Positions 28,337 through 36,667 of a stretch of 64,000 nucleotides of DNA are shown here, piece by piece; within the stretch, counting starts at the first letter, position 1, and the number at the start of each line of letters is the position of its first letter. The position numbers were made by a program, and so were the translations under genes. The stretch lies in NCBI GenBank assembly GCA_028281625.1, contig JANQJN010000078.1:1-64000 (forward strand), given 5' to 3'. The stretch comes from Emcibacteraceae bacterium (GTDB lineage: Bacteria > Pseudomonadota > Alphaproteobacteria > Sphingomonadales > Emcibacteraceae). The notes beneath the pieces were generated by a model, which made no database searches, had not been told where the DNA came from, and saw only the letters and a list, made by a program, of their open reading frames with translations.

Positions 28337-28364
28337 GTGAGTTCGAATCTCGCCGGGTGCGCCA
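28337..28364 (+). other. 3' fragment of a tRNA gene (T-arm, acceptor 3' strand, CCA)
   Basis: The T-arm GTGAG-TTCGAAT-CTCGC is followed by the acceptor strand CGGGTGC, discriminator G and CCA. No matching 5' acceptor strand GCACCCG or anticodon arm precedes it, so this is not a working tRNA. The CGGGTGC-G-CCA end is like that of tRNA-Arg genes. Fragments of this kind are typical attachment-site remains left by tRNA-targeting integrases, but no integrase or second copy is seen in the window. Confidence 0.8.
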
Positions 28365-28430
28365 GTTTACCAACCATAATTATTACTTAATTGATTTATT
28401 ACGATGATCGTCGTTAGGGTAATCTCAAGC

Positions 28431-28461
28431 AATGATTACTATCGACCCGAAGCGGACATTC
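28431..28461 (+). repeat. 31-bp dispersed intergenic repeat, copy A
   Basis: This copy begins AATGATTACTATCGACCC and ends AGCGGACATT. It shares the core (CTATCGACCCAAAGCGGACA with 2 changes: T for C-like positions near the start and G in place of one A) with three other intergenic sites. Confidence 0.8.
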
Positions 28462-29058
28462 ACGTTAAGTCTAAATTTGAACAAACATATTGTTACCTAA
28501 CAATGCTAGCATTTTTACCCATTTCAAACTCTTGAGCAAAGCTAGAAAAAGGAAATAGCGACAGCATAATGGCCAATATTGGTTTTTCCAATTGATAATT
28601 TGATGGTCCTCATTGTTGTTAAAACGTTATCACAATTATACGTAAGCAAAATTTGATCATACAAAACAAGCAAATTTTCACTATCTCATTTCGTGCAGCG
28701 TGAACTTAGCACGTGCTTCGTGAAGTGATGAAGTTGTGTCCTATTCTTTATCAGTTTTGCGCAATATATTGTAATCCTCATTGGGTTGCAGCCGATCAGA
28801 AGTTGGAGTGCTGGTTAACAACTCAAAGCAGAGATTAAGATTATACGAGAGTAAGAGCTCGAAATCATAAACTTATATGGTAATTAATGAGCTATTGAAC
28901 CTTATAATTTAAGACCTTATAATTCCGTTTATAGATGCTTCCATAGGTCCTAATATTATAACTCATAGGCAAAGTTCTTGCGCCATAAAATATTGCCATC
29001 TAGATTACTTACTCAGGGCGAGCGGAAATCAACTTCCAACTAAAACAAGGGGAGTGTT

Positions 29059-29886
29059 TTGCAAGACAAAAAAATTGGACTAGCATTGGGTGGAGGCGGT
29101 GCAAGAGGCCTAGCACATATCCCTGTACTTGAGACAATCGATAAGATGGAGTTAAGCATAAGCCAACTTTCAGGAACTAGTATCGGAGCGATAATAGGTT
29201 CTTTTTATGCGTGTGGGCTTAAGGGAAAAGAAATCCGAAAAATACTTGATACCATATTGGCAGAGGATGAAGAATTCTGGAGCAGGTTTTTTGAAAAACG
29301 CAGTTCGTTGAAATGGTACGAACTTCTTGCCCCTCAAACAACCGGACCCGGGTTAATCAATGTCGATAAATTCCTGGATTTTCTAAAGGAACACCTGCCA
29401 GTACATTGATTTGAAGATTTAAAAATCCCATTCAAAGTTGTTGCAACAGACTTTTGGAATAGAGATGAAGTTGTGTTTGAAAAAGGAGACCTGCTAGAAG
29501 CGATACAAGCGAGTTTTTCATTAACAGGGCTATTGCCACCAGTACTAAAGGGTCAAAAAGTATTGGTGGACGGGGGAGCGGTTAATCCAATCCCGTTTGA
29601 CATAATTGAAGATTGCGATATTACGATCGCAGTTAATGTATTGGGCACGAAGACGCCAAAGGGAAGTCAACTTGAGCCAGGTATTTTTGACGCAATATTC
29701 AATACATATCAGATCATGGAAGAGAGTATTATTCGTCAAAAAATGCTATTAAAACGGCCTGATATTTATTTAAAGCCTGACATTAGAAATGTGAAAGTGC
29801 TCGAATTTCACAAGACAAAAGAAATATATGAACAAACTCAAGATACTGTCGATGAACTGAAAAGTGAATTGACCAAACTTTTGTGA
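29059..29886 (+). pseudogene. Patatin-like phospholipase interrupted by an in-frame TGA
   Basis: One continuous frame of 276 codons, including the stop, encodes a patatin/RssA-type acyl hydrolase. It has the oxyanion motif LGGGGARGLAHIPVLE, the nucleophile elbow GTSIG (Ser near residue 43) and the catalytic Asp in VDGGAVNPIPFD. It starts at TTG 29059, 5 nt after a strong AAGGGGAG site. A single TGA at 29407-29409 splits it after PVH, and the frame then continues with FEDLKIPFKVVATDFW, which is normal family sequence. A CGA-to-TGA or similar nonsense change would explain this. Translation readthrough or a sequencing error are alternatives. Confidence 0.8.
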
Positions 29887-29894
29887 GATGAAAA

Positions 29895-31340
29895 TCAAAG
29901 ATAAGGCGTCAACATTCTGGCAAAGCCACCTCGAAGTTTAACGAATATGCTCCGTTCATCATGATCTTCAAGAGAATACAAGTCGGATTGTCTTTTTTTA
30001 CTTTCAAATGCTTCAATTAATGAACCCGCTAACTGATCACTGGAAACTTCTACGTTCATTTCGAAGTTTAGTCTGAAGCTCCTAACATCCCAATTTGCGG
30101 AACCAAGTGAAACGTATTCTTCATCAATAATTAGAAACTTCGAATGGTCAAATGGTGCGGGTGATAAGTAAATATTGCAACCTCTTACAAGCAAATCAAA
30201 TAGGCTGGCCATTTGGGCCCATGTCGTAAGCCTACTGTCAGTACTTTCGGGAATGATTATGTCAACTTTTACGCCGCGCAAAGAAGAATAAATAAGCGCA
30301 CTTAATACTTCTTTTGAAGGTAAGAAATAAGGTGTCACAATTCTGATGGTTTTTTTTGCACTGTTTACTGCGCTAATAAAATGCCATTGAATTTTTTCTG
30401 TGTTCTCTCCAGGTCCACCAATTACGACACGCCCAAAAGCTTGTGGTGTAGCATTTGATTGAACTATTGTAGACCCAATTTCATTATCTAGGTTTTCACC
30501 TGTTGCAAACAACCAGTCATCTACAAAAACAGCTTGAATATATGCAGAAATCTCGCCTTTTAGCATAAAGTGAAAGTCAAGAACGTGATCGTCACCTGCC
30601 TTTTCTGGCCAATAAGCTTGAGCGATGTTAAGCCCCCCTGTAAATGCTACCTCATTGTCAATGATAAGTATTTTGCGGTGGTTCCTCAAATTCGCAAAAT
30701 GTAAATTCCAGATCACAGGTAGAAATATCGCAAATGATATTTGGGCTCTTTCAAGTTTTTCTTGCAGCCTGTTCAATGTCGCTTTTGACCCCACTCCATC
30801 AACCAAAACTCTAACCAGCACACCTCTTTCTTTGGCTTTGATAAGGGATGAAATGACTTCGTCTGTCGCTCCATCAACTTCAAATATATAGCTGTAAAGG
30901 TAAATTGATTTAGATGCCTGATTTATCGACTTAATCATCGCAGGATACGCCTGATCGCCAGTATTCAAAGGAGAGATTTGATCTATCGAACATATTGGTG
31001 AGTATGCTAAGTTTTCACCAACTGTTAAAATATTTTTGTATTCCAGTTTTCTGTCATTGCGAACTGGAAGTTGTTTGATGTTCAGACTTTTTTTAGGGTA
31101 CAAAGCGTCAAATCTAAGCCCTTTTCTTTGAATTCGGTTTAATCCAAATAAGATATAAAACAGTGTTCCAATGATAGGAGCAGCGACAATAAAGGCAAAC
31201 CAACCAAGAGCGGCACGAGGCTCGCGTTTGTAAATAACCGCGTGGCAGGCAGCAGTTATTCCAATAATAAAAACACCAAAAATAAACAAATAACTGAAAA
31301 AGCTGACTGAGCTAAATGATAATATAAGTGCTTCTAACAT
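29895..31340 (-). CDS. cls: Cardiolipin synthase (phospholipase D family)
   Basis: A 481-residue membrane enzyme that joins phosphatidyl groups to form cardiolipin. Two N-terminal membrane helices (residues about 10-35 and 42-65) are followed by two PLD catalytic motifs: NLRNHRKILIIDNEVAFTGG (near residue 220) and FDHSKFLIIDEEYVSLGSAN (near residue 405). Both HxK pairs are intact, and the length is typical. It is convergent with the patatin pseudogene, 8 bp away, which may be a chance pairing of two phospholipid genes. The gene appears monocistronic. Confidence 0.93.
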   Translation of the reverse strand: MLEALILSFSSVSFFSYLFIFGVFIIGITAACHAVIYKREPRAALGWFAFIVAAPIIGTLFYILFGLNRIQRKGLRFDALYPKKSLNIKQLPVRNDRKLEYKNILTVGENLAYSPICSIDQISPLNTGDQAYPAMIKSINQASKSIYLYSYIFEVDGATDEVISSLIKAKERGVLVRVLVDGVGSKATLNRLQEKLERAQISFAIFLPVIWNLHFANLRNHRKILIIDNEVAFTGGLNIAQAYWPEKAGDDHVLDFHFMLKGEISAYIQAVFVDDWLFATGENLDNEIGSTIVQSNATPQAFGRVVIGGPGENTEKIQWHFISAVNSAKKTIRIVTPYFLPSKEVLSALIYSSLRGVKVDIIIPESTDSRLTTWAQMASLFDLLVRGCNIYLSPAPFDHSKFLIIDEEYVSLGSANWDVRSFRLNFEMNVEVSSDQLAGSLIEAFESKKRQSDLYSLEDHDERSIFVKLRGGFARMLTPYL

Positions 31341-31531
31341 TCTTAATGCTGTCGTTCGATCTCAACAGCCTCCAGTATATATTTTGACAAACTTTTCGAC
31401 AAAAACATTAATTATAATTTGTGAATTCGATAGCTTAACCTAATATTTCGTTTCTAATGCAATATTATTTTACTGGAAGCATCAAACGTTTGCGAAAATC
31501 ATAAAGTTCAAAACGAAAAAACACTATTTCG

Positions 31532-31572
31532 AAAAAAGTCCGGGTACGCGAAATCGACACGCACCCGGAAAT
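31532..31572 (-). terminator. Intrinsic terminator after the aldehyde dehydrogenase gene
   Basis: Read on the minus strand, a GC-rich stem pairs TCCGGGT (31563-31569) with ACCCGGA (31539-31545), with further pairing inside, and is followed by CTTTTTTC. It begins about 20 nt beyond the aldehyde dehydrogenase stop codon. Confidence 0.85.
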
Positions 31573-31588
31573 TTCTTGAAAATCCCAG

Positions 31589-33019
31589 TTATCTTAAAAA
31601 TACGGAACGAAGCACTTTGAATACAAAGTCTCTGTTTTTAAGAATAAATCTGTTTTTAGGTAGCCATGCGGGGGAATGAAGCACAGTTTTTGCCTTCGAA
31701 AATGTTTGAAAGCCTTCTGGTCCGTGGTAGTGACCAATTCCTGAATTGCCTACACCACCAAATGGTGCGTCATCGGCCATAACATGCATAGCTGTATCAT
31801 TGATGGATACTCCGCCACTGTGAGTATTTTTGAGCACGCGATCAATGAGTTTTTTGTTGGTTGACATAATGTACAGGGCCAATGGACGTGGGCGATCGTT
31901 AATATAGCTGATCACTTCATCAAGGTTACTATAGGTCAGCACCGGAAGAATGGAGCCAAAAATCTCCTCCTGAAGAACACTCATATCCTCAGTAACATTT
32001 GTCAGTAGGTGTGGGAAAATTAGACGTCCATCTCCCTCTTCACGCTCTTTGACCGCGTGCACTTCAGCTCCTTTTATTTTAGCGTCTTTGAGGAATCTAT
32101 CCAAACGGTCGAATTGGCGATCAGAAACGATCTGAGTTTGAGTATTGGTATTGTTTCCACTCAGATGATACTCCTTGTATCGCATCAGGAAGGCGTCAAC
32201 AAATTCCTGCTCTCTGTTTTTAGGAACAAACACATAGTCAGGCGCAACACAGATTTGCCCGGAATTGGTGGACTTACCAATAATGACAGCGTCAACAGCT
32301 GCGTTGATGTCAATATCGTCATCGATAATTGTTGGCGATTTACCACCAAGTTCTAAAGTGATTGGTGTTAAATTATCAGCCGCTGTTTTTGCAACTAATT
32401 TGCCAACTGCTGCAGATCCTGTGAAAATCAGATGATCAAACGGTAGAGCTGAGAATGCCGCTCCCATTTCTGCTTCGCCTTCAACAATGATGACATGATC
32501 AGAAATAGGTTTAACAACTTCCCGGATCATTTGGTTTGCGTGAGGGGTAAACTCACTCATTTTAATCATGACACGATTACCAGCGGCCAGCGCCTGAATA
32601 GCTGGGCCGAGCGCCAGGAAGAAAGGAAAATTCCAGGGTGTTATCACACCGACCACACCAAGCGGCTGGTAGTGAACTGTTACTGATGAAGGGGCTAATA
32701 CTAGCCCTGAGTGACGCTTGGACGGTTTCATCCACTTCTTTAGATTTTTCAGCGCGTAATCTATTGCCGCTACACTCGGCATAACGTCTGAAATCAAAGT
32801 ATCGAACTCACTGCGATAACCATAATCGTGTTTTAGTGCATCATAGATGCCTTGTTCATTCTCGATCAATGAATTCTTAAGCTTTGTGAGTACTTCCTTA
32901 CGGTCATTGTATGTTGGTGCAGGTTTACTAATATACGCATTTTTTAAGGCCTCAAAATCAGCTTGCATCTGCGCTTGAGGATCAACTTCTACATCGTTTA
33001 ATTTTACTACGTTGGTCAT
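31589..33019 (-). CDS. Coniferyl-aldehyde-type aldehyde dehydrogenase
   Basis: A 476-residue NAD(P)-dependent aldehyde dehydrogenase. Visible family motifs are VITPWNFPFFLALGPAIQAL (cofactor-binding region), ITLELGGKSPTII with the general-base Glu (near residue 216), and NSGQICVAPDYVFVP with the catalytic Cys (near residue 250). The start (residues 15-45, QMQADFEALKNAYISKPAPT) and the membrane-prone C-terminus (FVFKVLRSVFLR) match the coniferyl aldehyde dehydrogenase subgroup, although members also oxidise other aldehydes. It is the last gene of an operon with an alcohol dehydrogenase and TetR regulator, suggesting two-step oxidation of an alcohol to an acid. Confidence 0.88.
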   Translation of the reverse strand: MTNVVKLNDVEVDPQAQMQADFEALKNAYISKPAPTYNDRKEVLTKLKNSLIENEQGIYDALKHDYGYRSEFDTLISDVMPSVAAIDYALKNLKKWMKPSKRHSGLVLAPSSVTVHYQPLGVVGVITPWNFPFFLALGPAIQALAAGNRVMIKMSEFTPHANQMIREVVKPISDHVIIVEGEAEMGAAFSALPFDHLIFTGSAAVGKLVAKTAADNLTPITLELGGKSPTIIDDDIDINAAVDAVIIGKSTNSGQICVAPDYVFVPKNREQEFVDAFLMRYKEYHLSGNNTNTQTQIVSDRQFDRLDRFLKDAKIKGAEVHAVKEREEGDGRLIFPHLLTNVTEDMSVLQEEIFGSILPVLTYSNLDEVISYINDRPRPLALYIMSTNKKLIDRVLKNTHSGGVSINDTAMHVMADDAPFGGVGNSGIGHYHGPEGFQTFSKAKTVLHSPAWLPKNRFILKNRDFVFKVLRSVFLR

Positions 33020-33060
33020 TGTTTCTCTCCAATAGGAATAATTATAATTAGGTATTAAGA

Positions 33061-33618
33061 TTAGTTTTCTAAGTCTAAGGTGCTCTTGAGAATGATTTCC
33101 ATGTCCTCAAGAAATGTTTCTCTTGATGTCTCTTCTAATAGAAGGCCTTTTCCAGCAGATATTAGGGCGAAGGCAACTCCAGTAGACTTTTCATTTGAAA
33201 CGTAATTTTTTCTTTCAATAAACTCGGCCAGTCTTGCTCTTAAACGCAATTGCCAGTCTTCCTCGGAATTTTTTGTTGCATGCAACGCGTCGTCCAATAT
33301 CTCTGTACCGTGAGGGTTACTGACGATTTCGATTGCTTCACCAATAAGGATGTCAAAAACATCCAGGAGAACTTGGAAAGGGGGCAATTCATCATTGTTC
33401 AAAGCGGAAAAAATGCGACCATACATGTTTGATAGGTAAGTGTTTATTGTCCACTGATAACATTTTTCCTTGGAACCAAATTTCTTGTAAATTGATTGTC
33501 TTGAAACCCCGGCAGCCCGACCGATATCATCCATAGATGTTTTCTGAAATCCGTATCTCGCGAATGTCGCCAAAACATCTTGAGCGATTTTGTTTTCGTC
33601 TCTTACAATATTAAGCAT
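33061..33618 (-). CDS. TetR family regulator inside the alcohol/aldehyde dehydrogenase operon
   Basis: A 185-residue regulator with an N-terminal helix-turn-helix (residues about 10-55; FQKTSMDDIGRAAGVSRQSI, then YKKFGSKEKCY). The C-terminal ligand-binding part is not conserved enough to suggest an effector. It lies 41 bp before the aldehyde dehydrogenase gene and 18 bp after the alcohol dehydrogenase gene, all on the minus strand. It probably controls its own operon, with the GTTTACA-rich region ahead of the alcohol dehydrogenase gene as a likely target. Confidence 0.9.
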   Translation of the reverse strand: MLNIVRDENKIAQDVLATFARYGFQKTSMDDIGRAAGVSRQSIYKKFGSKEKCYQWTINTYLSNMYGRIFSALNNDELPPFQVLLDVFDILIGEAIEIVSNPHGTEILDDALHATKNSEEDWQLRLRARLAEFIERKNYVSNEKSTGVAFALISAGKGLLLEETSRETFLEDMEIILKSTLDLEN

Positions 33619-33636
33619 TATTTGGTCCTTTCAATA

Positions 33637-34848
33637 TTAAGCAAACGGCAGGTCGCGCTGACCGCTTTTGACAGAGTAAAGTATTGCTTCAACCTCTTTG
33701 CGGCGCATCACCTTCGGAACCGCGTAGGAACTCCAGGCTTCACTCGCAGCATCCTTAGCGATTTTCTGGTAGTCCTTTTCTTTAAGTTCATCCAATTTAG
33801 TTGGTATGCCTACTGTGTCAGCGAGAAGATCAACTCTTTGAATAAACTTTTCAGCAAGCAATTCGGTATTTTCTGAGCTATCCCCGCCTAGTAAGACTTC
33901 TAGTTTTGCATAGCGATCAGCACATGCTTTCTTGTTGAAACGTAGCACTCTTGGAAGTATTACGGCATTAGCCAGTCCATGTGGCGTGTTATAATGCGCA
34001 CTGATTTGATGTGATATAGCGTGAACGTAACCAAGGCTGGATTTTGTGAATGCGTATCCTGCTAGAAAAGCAGCTTGAGATACCAATTCACGAGCTCTCA
34101 AATTACCACCATCTTCATATGCAACAGGAAGATATCCAAATAGTAACTTTATCGCCATGGCCGCATCTCGATCAGTATCATCAAAATTGTTTCGTGAAGT
34201 GTACGCTTCGATCGCATGAGTAAGTGCATCCATTCCTACTGCCGCTGTCATCTGCGGCGGCAAGGTTTTTAGAAGCTGTGGATCAAGTGCAGTTGCAATC
34301 GGAATATATTTGGGATCTACAAAGAACTGCTTCTTGTGAGTTTTCGCATCGCCAATAACAGCAGCGTTTGTGACTTCCGAACCGGTACCCGACGTAGTTG
34401 GAACTACATAAAATGGTAGCGGCGCTTTTTTAACTTTCAAAATACCCGCGAGTTTTTTCAGATTAGCATTATTTGTACTAGCCGCAGCAATAACTTTAGC
34501 GACATCGATGACAGAGCCCCCACCAATAGCGAGTACGCTATCACAATTTTTATCTAAACTTAGCTGAAGGCCTTCAGCTACTTCAGCAGTTGTTGGGTTG
34601 GGAATTGAACCATCGAATATGGTCACCTCACAGCCTTGCCCATCCAACTGCGCAAACAAAGCATCAAGCTTATTATTTTCTAATAAGAAGCGATCAGTTA
34701 CCAAAAGAGGACGTTTCTGACCTGCTGCTACCATCAAGTCTGCCAGTTTTTGTGTTGAGCCAGAACCGGACAATACAAGCGGCTTTTGTACAGGATAAAA
34801 AGTTGAAAGCGCTTTAAGCGCATAGGTAACAGGTGTTGCTAACATCAT
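33637..34848 (-). CDS. Iron-containing alcohol dehydrogenase (group III)
   Basis: A 403-residue NAD(P)-linked dehydrogenase. The cofactor signature is AIGGGSVIDVAKVIAA (near residue 105), with TTSGTGSEVTNAAVI following. The metal ligands are in GMDALTHAIEAYTS (Asp and His) and in GYVHAISHQISAHYNTPHG (His residues). The length is as usual for this group. The first gene of the operon, it has GGAGAG ahead of tandem ATG codons. Paired with an aldehyde dehydrogenase, it may turn an aromatic or aliphatic alcohol into a carboxylic acid. The substrate is inferred only from the partner. Confidence 0.92.
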   Translation of the reverse strand: MMLATPVTYALKALSTFYPVQKPLVLSGSGSTQKLADLMVAAGQKRPLLVTDRFLLENNKLDALFAQLDGQGCEVTIFDGSIPNPTTAEVAEGLQLSLDKNCDSVLAIGGGSVIDVAKVIAAASTNNANLKKLAGILKVKKAPLPFYVVPTTSGTGSEVTNAAVIGDAKTHKKQFFVDPKYIPIATALDPQLLKTLPPQMTAAVGMDALTHAIEAYTSRNNFDDTDRDAAMAIKLLFGYLPVAYEDGGNLRARELVSQAAFLAGYAFTKSSLGYVHAISHQISAHYNTPHGLANAVILPRVLRFNKKACADRYAKLEVLLGGDSSENTELLAEKFIQRVDLLADTVGIPTKLDELKEKDYQKIAKDAASEAWSSYAVPKVMRRKEVEAILYSVKSGQRDLPFA

Positions 34849-35162
34849 TTCTCTCCAAAATGTAAATCATAAATTAACAGTTTAATTCATATTTGTAATT
34901 AATATGTTTACATTATTTACAAATATTCCAATAAATGTCAACTAATAAGTTTACATTAATATATACAATTGTAAACTTCACTGAGATAGACGTTTAAAAT
35001 CAGTGCCTTGTCGACACAAAGAAATTGTGTTAGTGCGGTAATCAGTGCCGATTTCAGCATGTTAAATTTGCTTAAAAGCAATTTTTCTGTGCGAATTAAC
35101 TTAAAAATTGGAACTGATTCCTTCTAGGTTATCAGCAACGAATAACTGAGCGCCGCATTGAC
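34849..35162. other. Divergent promoter region, alcohol dehydrogenase operon and symporter gene
   Basis: A 314-bp AT-rich spacer. The half next to the alcohol dehydrogenase gene holds the TGTAAA-type boxes described separately. The half next to the symporter shows no clear repeat, and its ribosome-binding site is weak. Confidence 0.6.
34861..34978. promoter_or_regulatory. Cluster of TGTAAA/TTTACA boxes upstream of the alcohol dehydrogenase operon
   Basis: Within about 120 bp there are at least six boxes close to TGTAAAC or its complement GTTTACA. A 9-bp perfect inverted repeat joins AAGTTTACA (34947-34955) to TGTAAACTT (34970-34978), and a second, 8-bp pair (ATTTGTAA/TTACAAAT) lies nearer the gene. 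This looks like a multi-site operator, most simply for the operon's own TetR protein. Confidence 0.6.
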
Positions 35163-36485
35163 ATGAATTCTACTCAAAATCGCTTACGTCGGGACTTCGA
35201 AACTATTTCGATATTGGTTCGAAGTAAGCTTTGGTTACAAATTTTATTGGCAATGTGCTCTGGGTTGTTTATCGGCATATTGCTCTCGGCTGAAGGGGGC
35301 GCCGCAGTTTCATCTGAAACCAGTTTGATAATAGCGTCGTGGTTAAAACTCCCTGGTACAATTTTTTTGAACCTAATTCAAATGGTTGTTATTCCACTTA
35401 TTATGTCGTCGATAATCACTGGAATTAGTTCAAGCGGCAGTACGGACTATTTGAAAAATGTTGGTTTGCGGATATTTCCTTATTTTCTTTGTACGACAAC
35501 AATAGCGGTCACTATTGGCTTAACAATTGCGATGTTGATTAAGCCGGGCAATTATATTGAGGCAGACATTGTCGAAGTGGGTACCTCGTCTATTGAGGCT
35601 AACGTTAACGCGATGGATCAATCAACGGTGCCGGATCGAATTGCCGCGCTGATCCCAGCGAATTTTGCCGAAGCGAATGTAAATCAAAACATGCTACAGG
35701 TTGTCATTTTTTCCATTATTATTGGAGTGGCGATTATGACACTTTCATCTGAACGAAAACGAACACTTCTGTCGATTGCAGATGCTATTCAAGATGTTGC
35801 ACTAAAGGTTGTTAGTTGGGCGATGTTGCTAGCTCCCTTGGCAGTTTTTGGCTTACTAGCAGACATTACGATAAGGGTTGGGTATGAAGCAATAATTGGT
35901 ATGTCCGTTTATGTAGGCACTGTAATTTTAGGTCTTATGCTTCTGCTAGTGGTTTATTTGTTAATCGTGAAATTAGCTACAAATTCAAGTCTCTCGTTGT
36001 TTGTAAAAAGTGTTCGTGACGTTCAACTGTTAGCGTTCTCTACCTCAAGTTCAGCGGCCGTCATGCCACTTTCAATAAAAACCGCTATAGAAAAATTGGG
36101 AGTGAAACCCGCAATATCAAAATTTATTGTGCCTCTTGGAGCAACCATCAATATGGATGGCACGGCTCTGTATCAAGTGGTTGCTGCTTTGTTTCTTACG
36201 CAAGTCTACGGCGTCGATTTAACATCTGGAGAAATTGTTTTGTTGGTTGTTACGACTGTCGGAGCTTCAATTGGTTCTCCAAGTACACCGGGTGTTGGGA
36301 TTGTGATACTGGCCGCAATATTACAAAACATTGGAATTCCTCCCAGTGGAGTTGCTTTGATCATAGGAGTGGATCGAATTTTGGATATGTGTCGCACAAC
36401 TATCAACGTAACCGGTGATTTAACAGCGTGCGTTGTTATGAACAATTGGCTCGAATCGTCAACTCTTGAGGAAAGTAAAGTTTGA
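35163..36485 (+). CDS. Sodium:dicarboxylate/glutamate symporter (DAACS family)
   Basis: A 440-residue membrane carrier of the GltP/DctA type. Eight or so hydrophobic segments are seen. The family signatures include the Ser-rich hairpin AFSTSSSAAVMPLSIKTA (residues about 292-309), the NMDGTALYQ motif (near residue 330) that helps bind Na+ and substrate, and GVALIIGVDRILDMCRTTIN near the C-terminus with the substrate-contacting Asp and Asn-Val-Thr-Gly-Asp stretch. A C4-dicarboxylate or acidic/neutral amino acid is the likely substrate. It is divergent from the alcohol dehydrogenase operon and precedes a PAS kinase by 182 bp. Confidence 0.92.
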   Translation: MNSTQNRLRRDFETISILVRSKLWLQILLAMCSGLFIGILLSAEGGAAVSSETSLIIASWLKLPGTIFLNLIQMVVIPLIMSSIITGISSSGSTDYLKNVGLRIFPYFLCTTTIAVTIGLTIAMLIKPGNYIEADIVEVGTSSIEANVNAMDQSTVPDRIAALIPANFAEANVNQNMLQVVIFSIIIGVAIMTLSSERKRTLLSIADAIQDVALKVVSWAMLLAPLAVFGLLADITIRVGYEAIIGMSVYVGTVILGLMLLLVVYLLIVKLATNSSLSLFVKSVRDVQLLAFSTSSSAAVMPLSIKTAIEKLGVKPAISKFIVPLGATINMDGTALYQVVAALFLTQVYGVDLTSGEIVLLVVTTVGASIGSPSTPGVGIVILAAILQNIGIPPSGVALIIGVDRILDMCRTTINVTGDLTACVVMNNWLESSTLEESKV

Positions 36486-36667
36486 TAGTGCTGAGACCTA
36501 TAACAAAAATGTTGAAATGCACTAGAATCACCTTGCTTAGAAACCAGACCCACTTGCCATTTGATATTTTTGCCAAGGTTGACTAGGTATCTTTTTTTAC
36601 CTAACATTTTGCATAGTCTAATTTGATAACGCAGGCATACGTCCAAATAATTAACCTAGGCTAATAA

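Larger units (their letters stand above)
28187..29058. other. Gene-poor 0.87 kb region
   Basis: An AT-rich stretch with no credible open reading frame. It holds a tRNA 3' fragment (28337-28364) and one copy of the 31-bp dispersed repeat (28431-28461). The rest shows no recognised element. Such debris suggests an old insertion or deletion. Confidence 0.6.

Noticed and set aside
28337-28364. Functional tRNA gene
   Set aside because: There is no 5' acceptor strand, D-arm or anticodon arm. Only the T-arm and 3' end are present.
29059-29409. Patatin N-terminal part as an intact small gene
   Set aside because: The same frame continues with family sequence after the TGA, and the catalytic Asp lies in the second part, so it is a broken gene.
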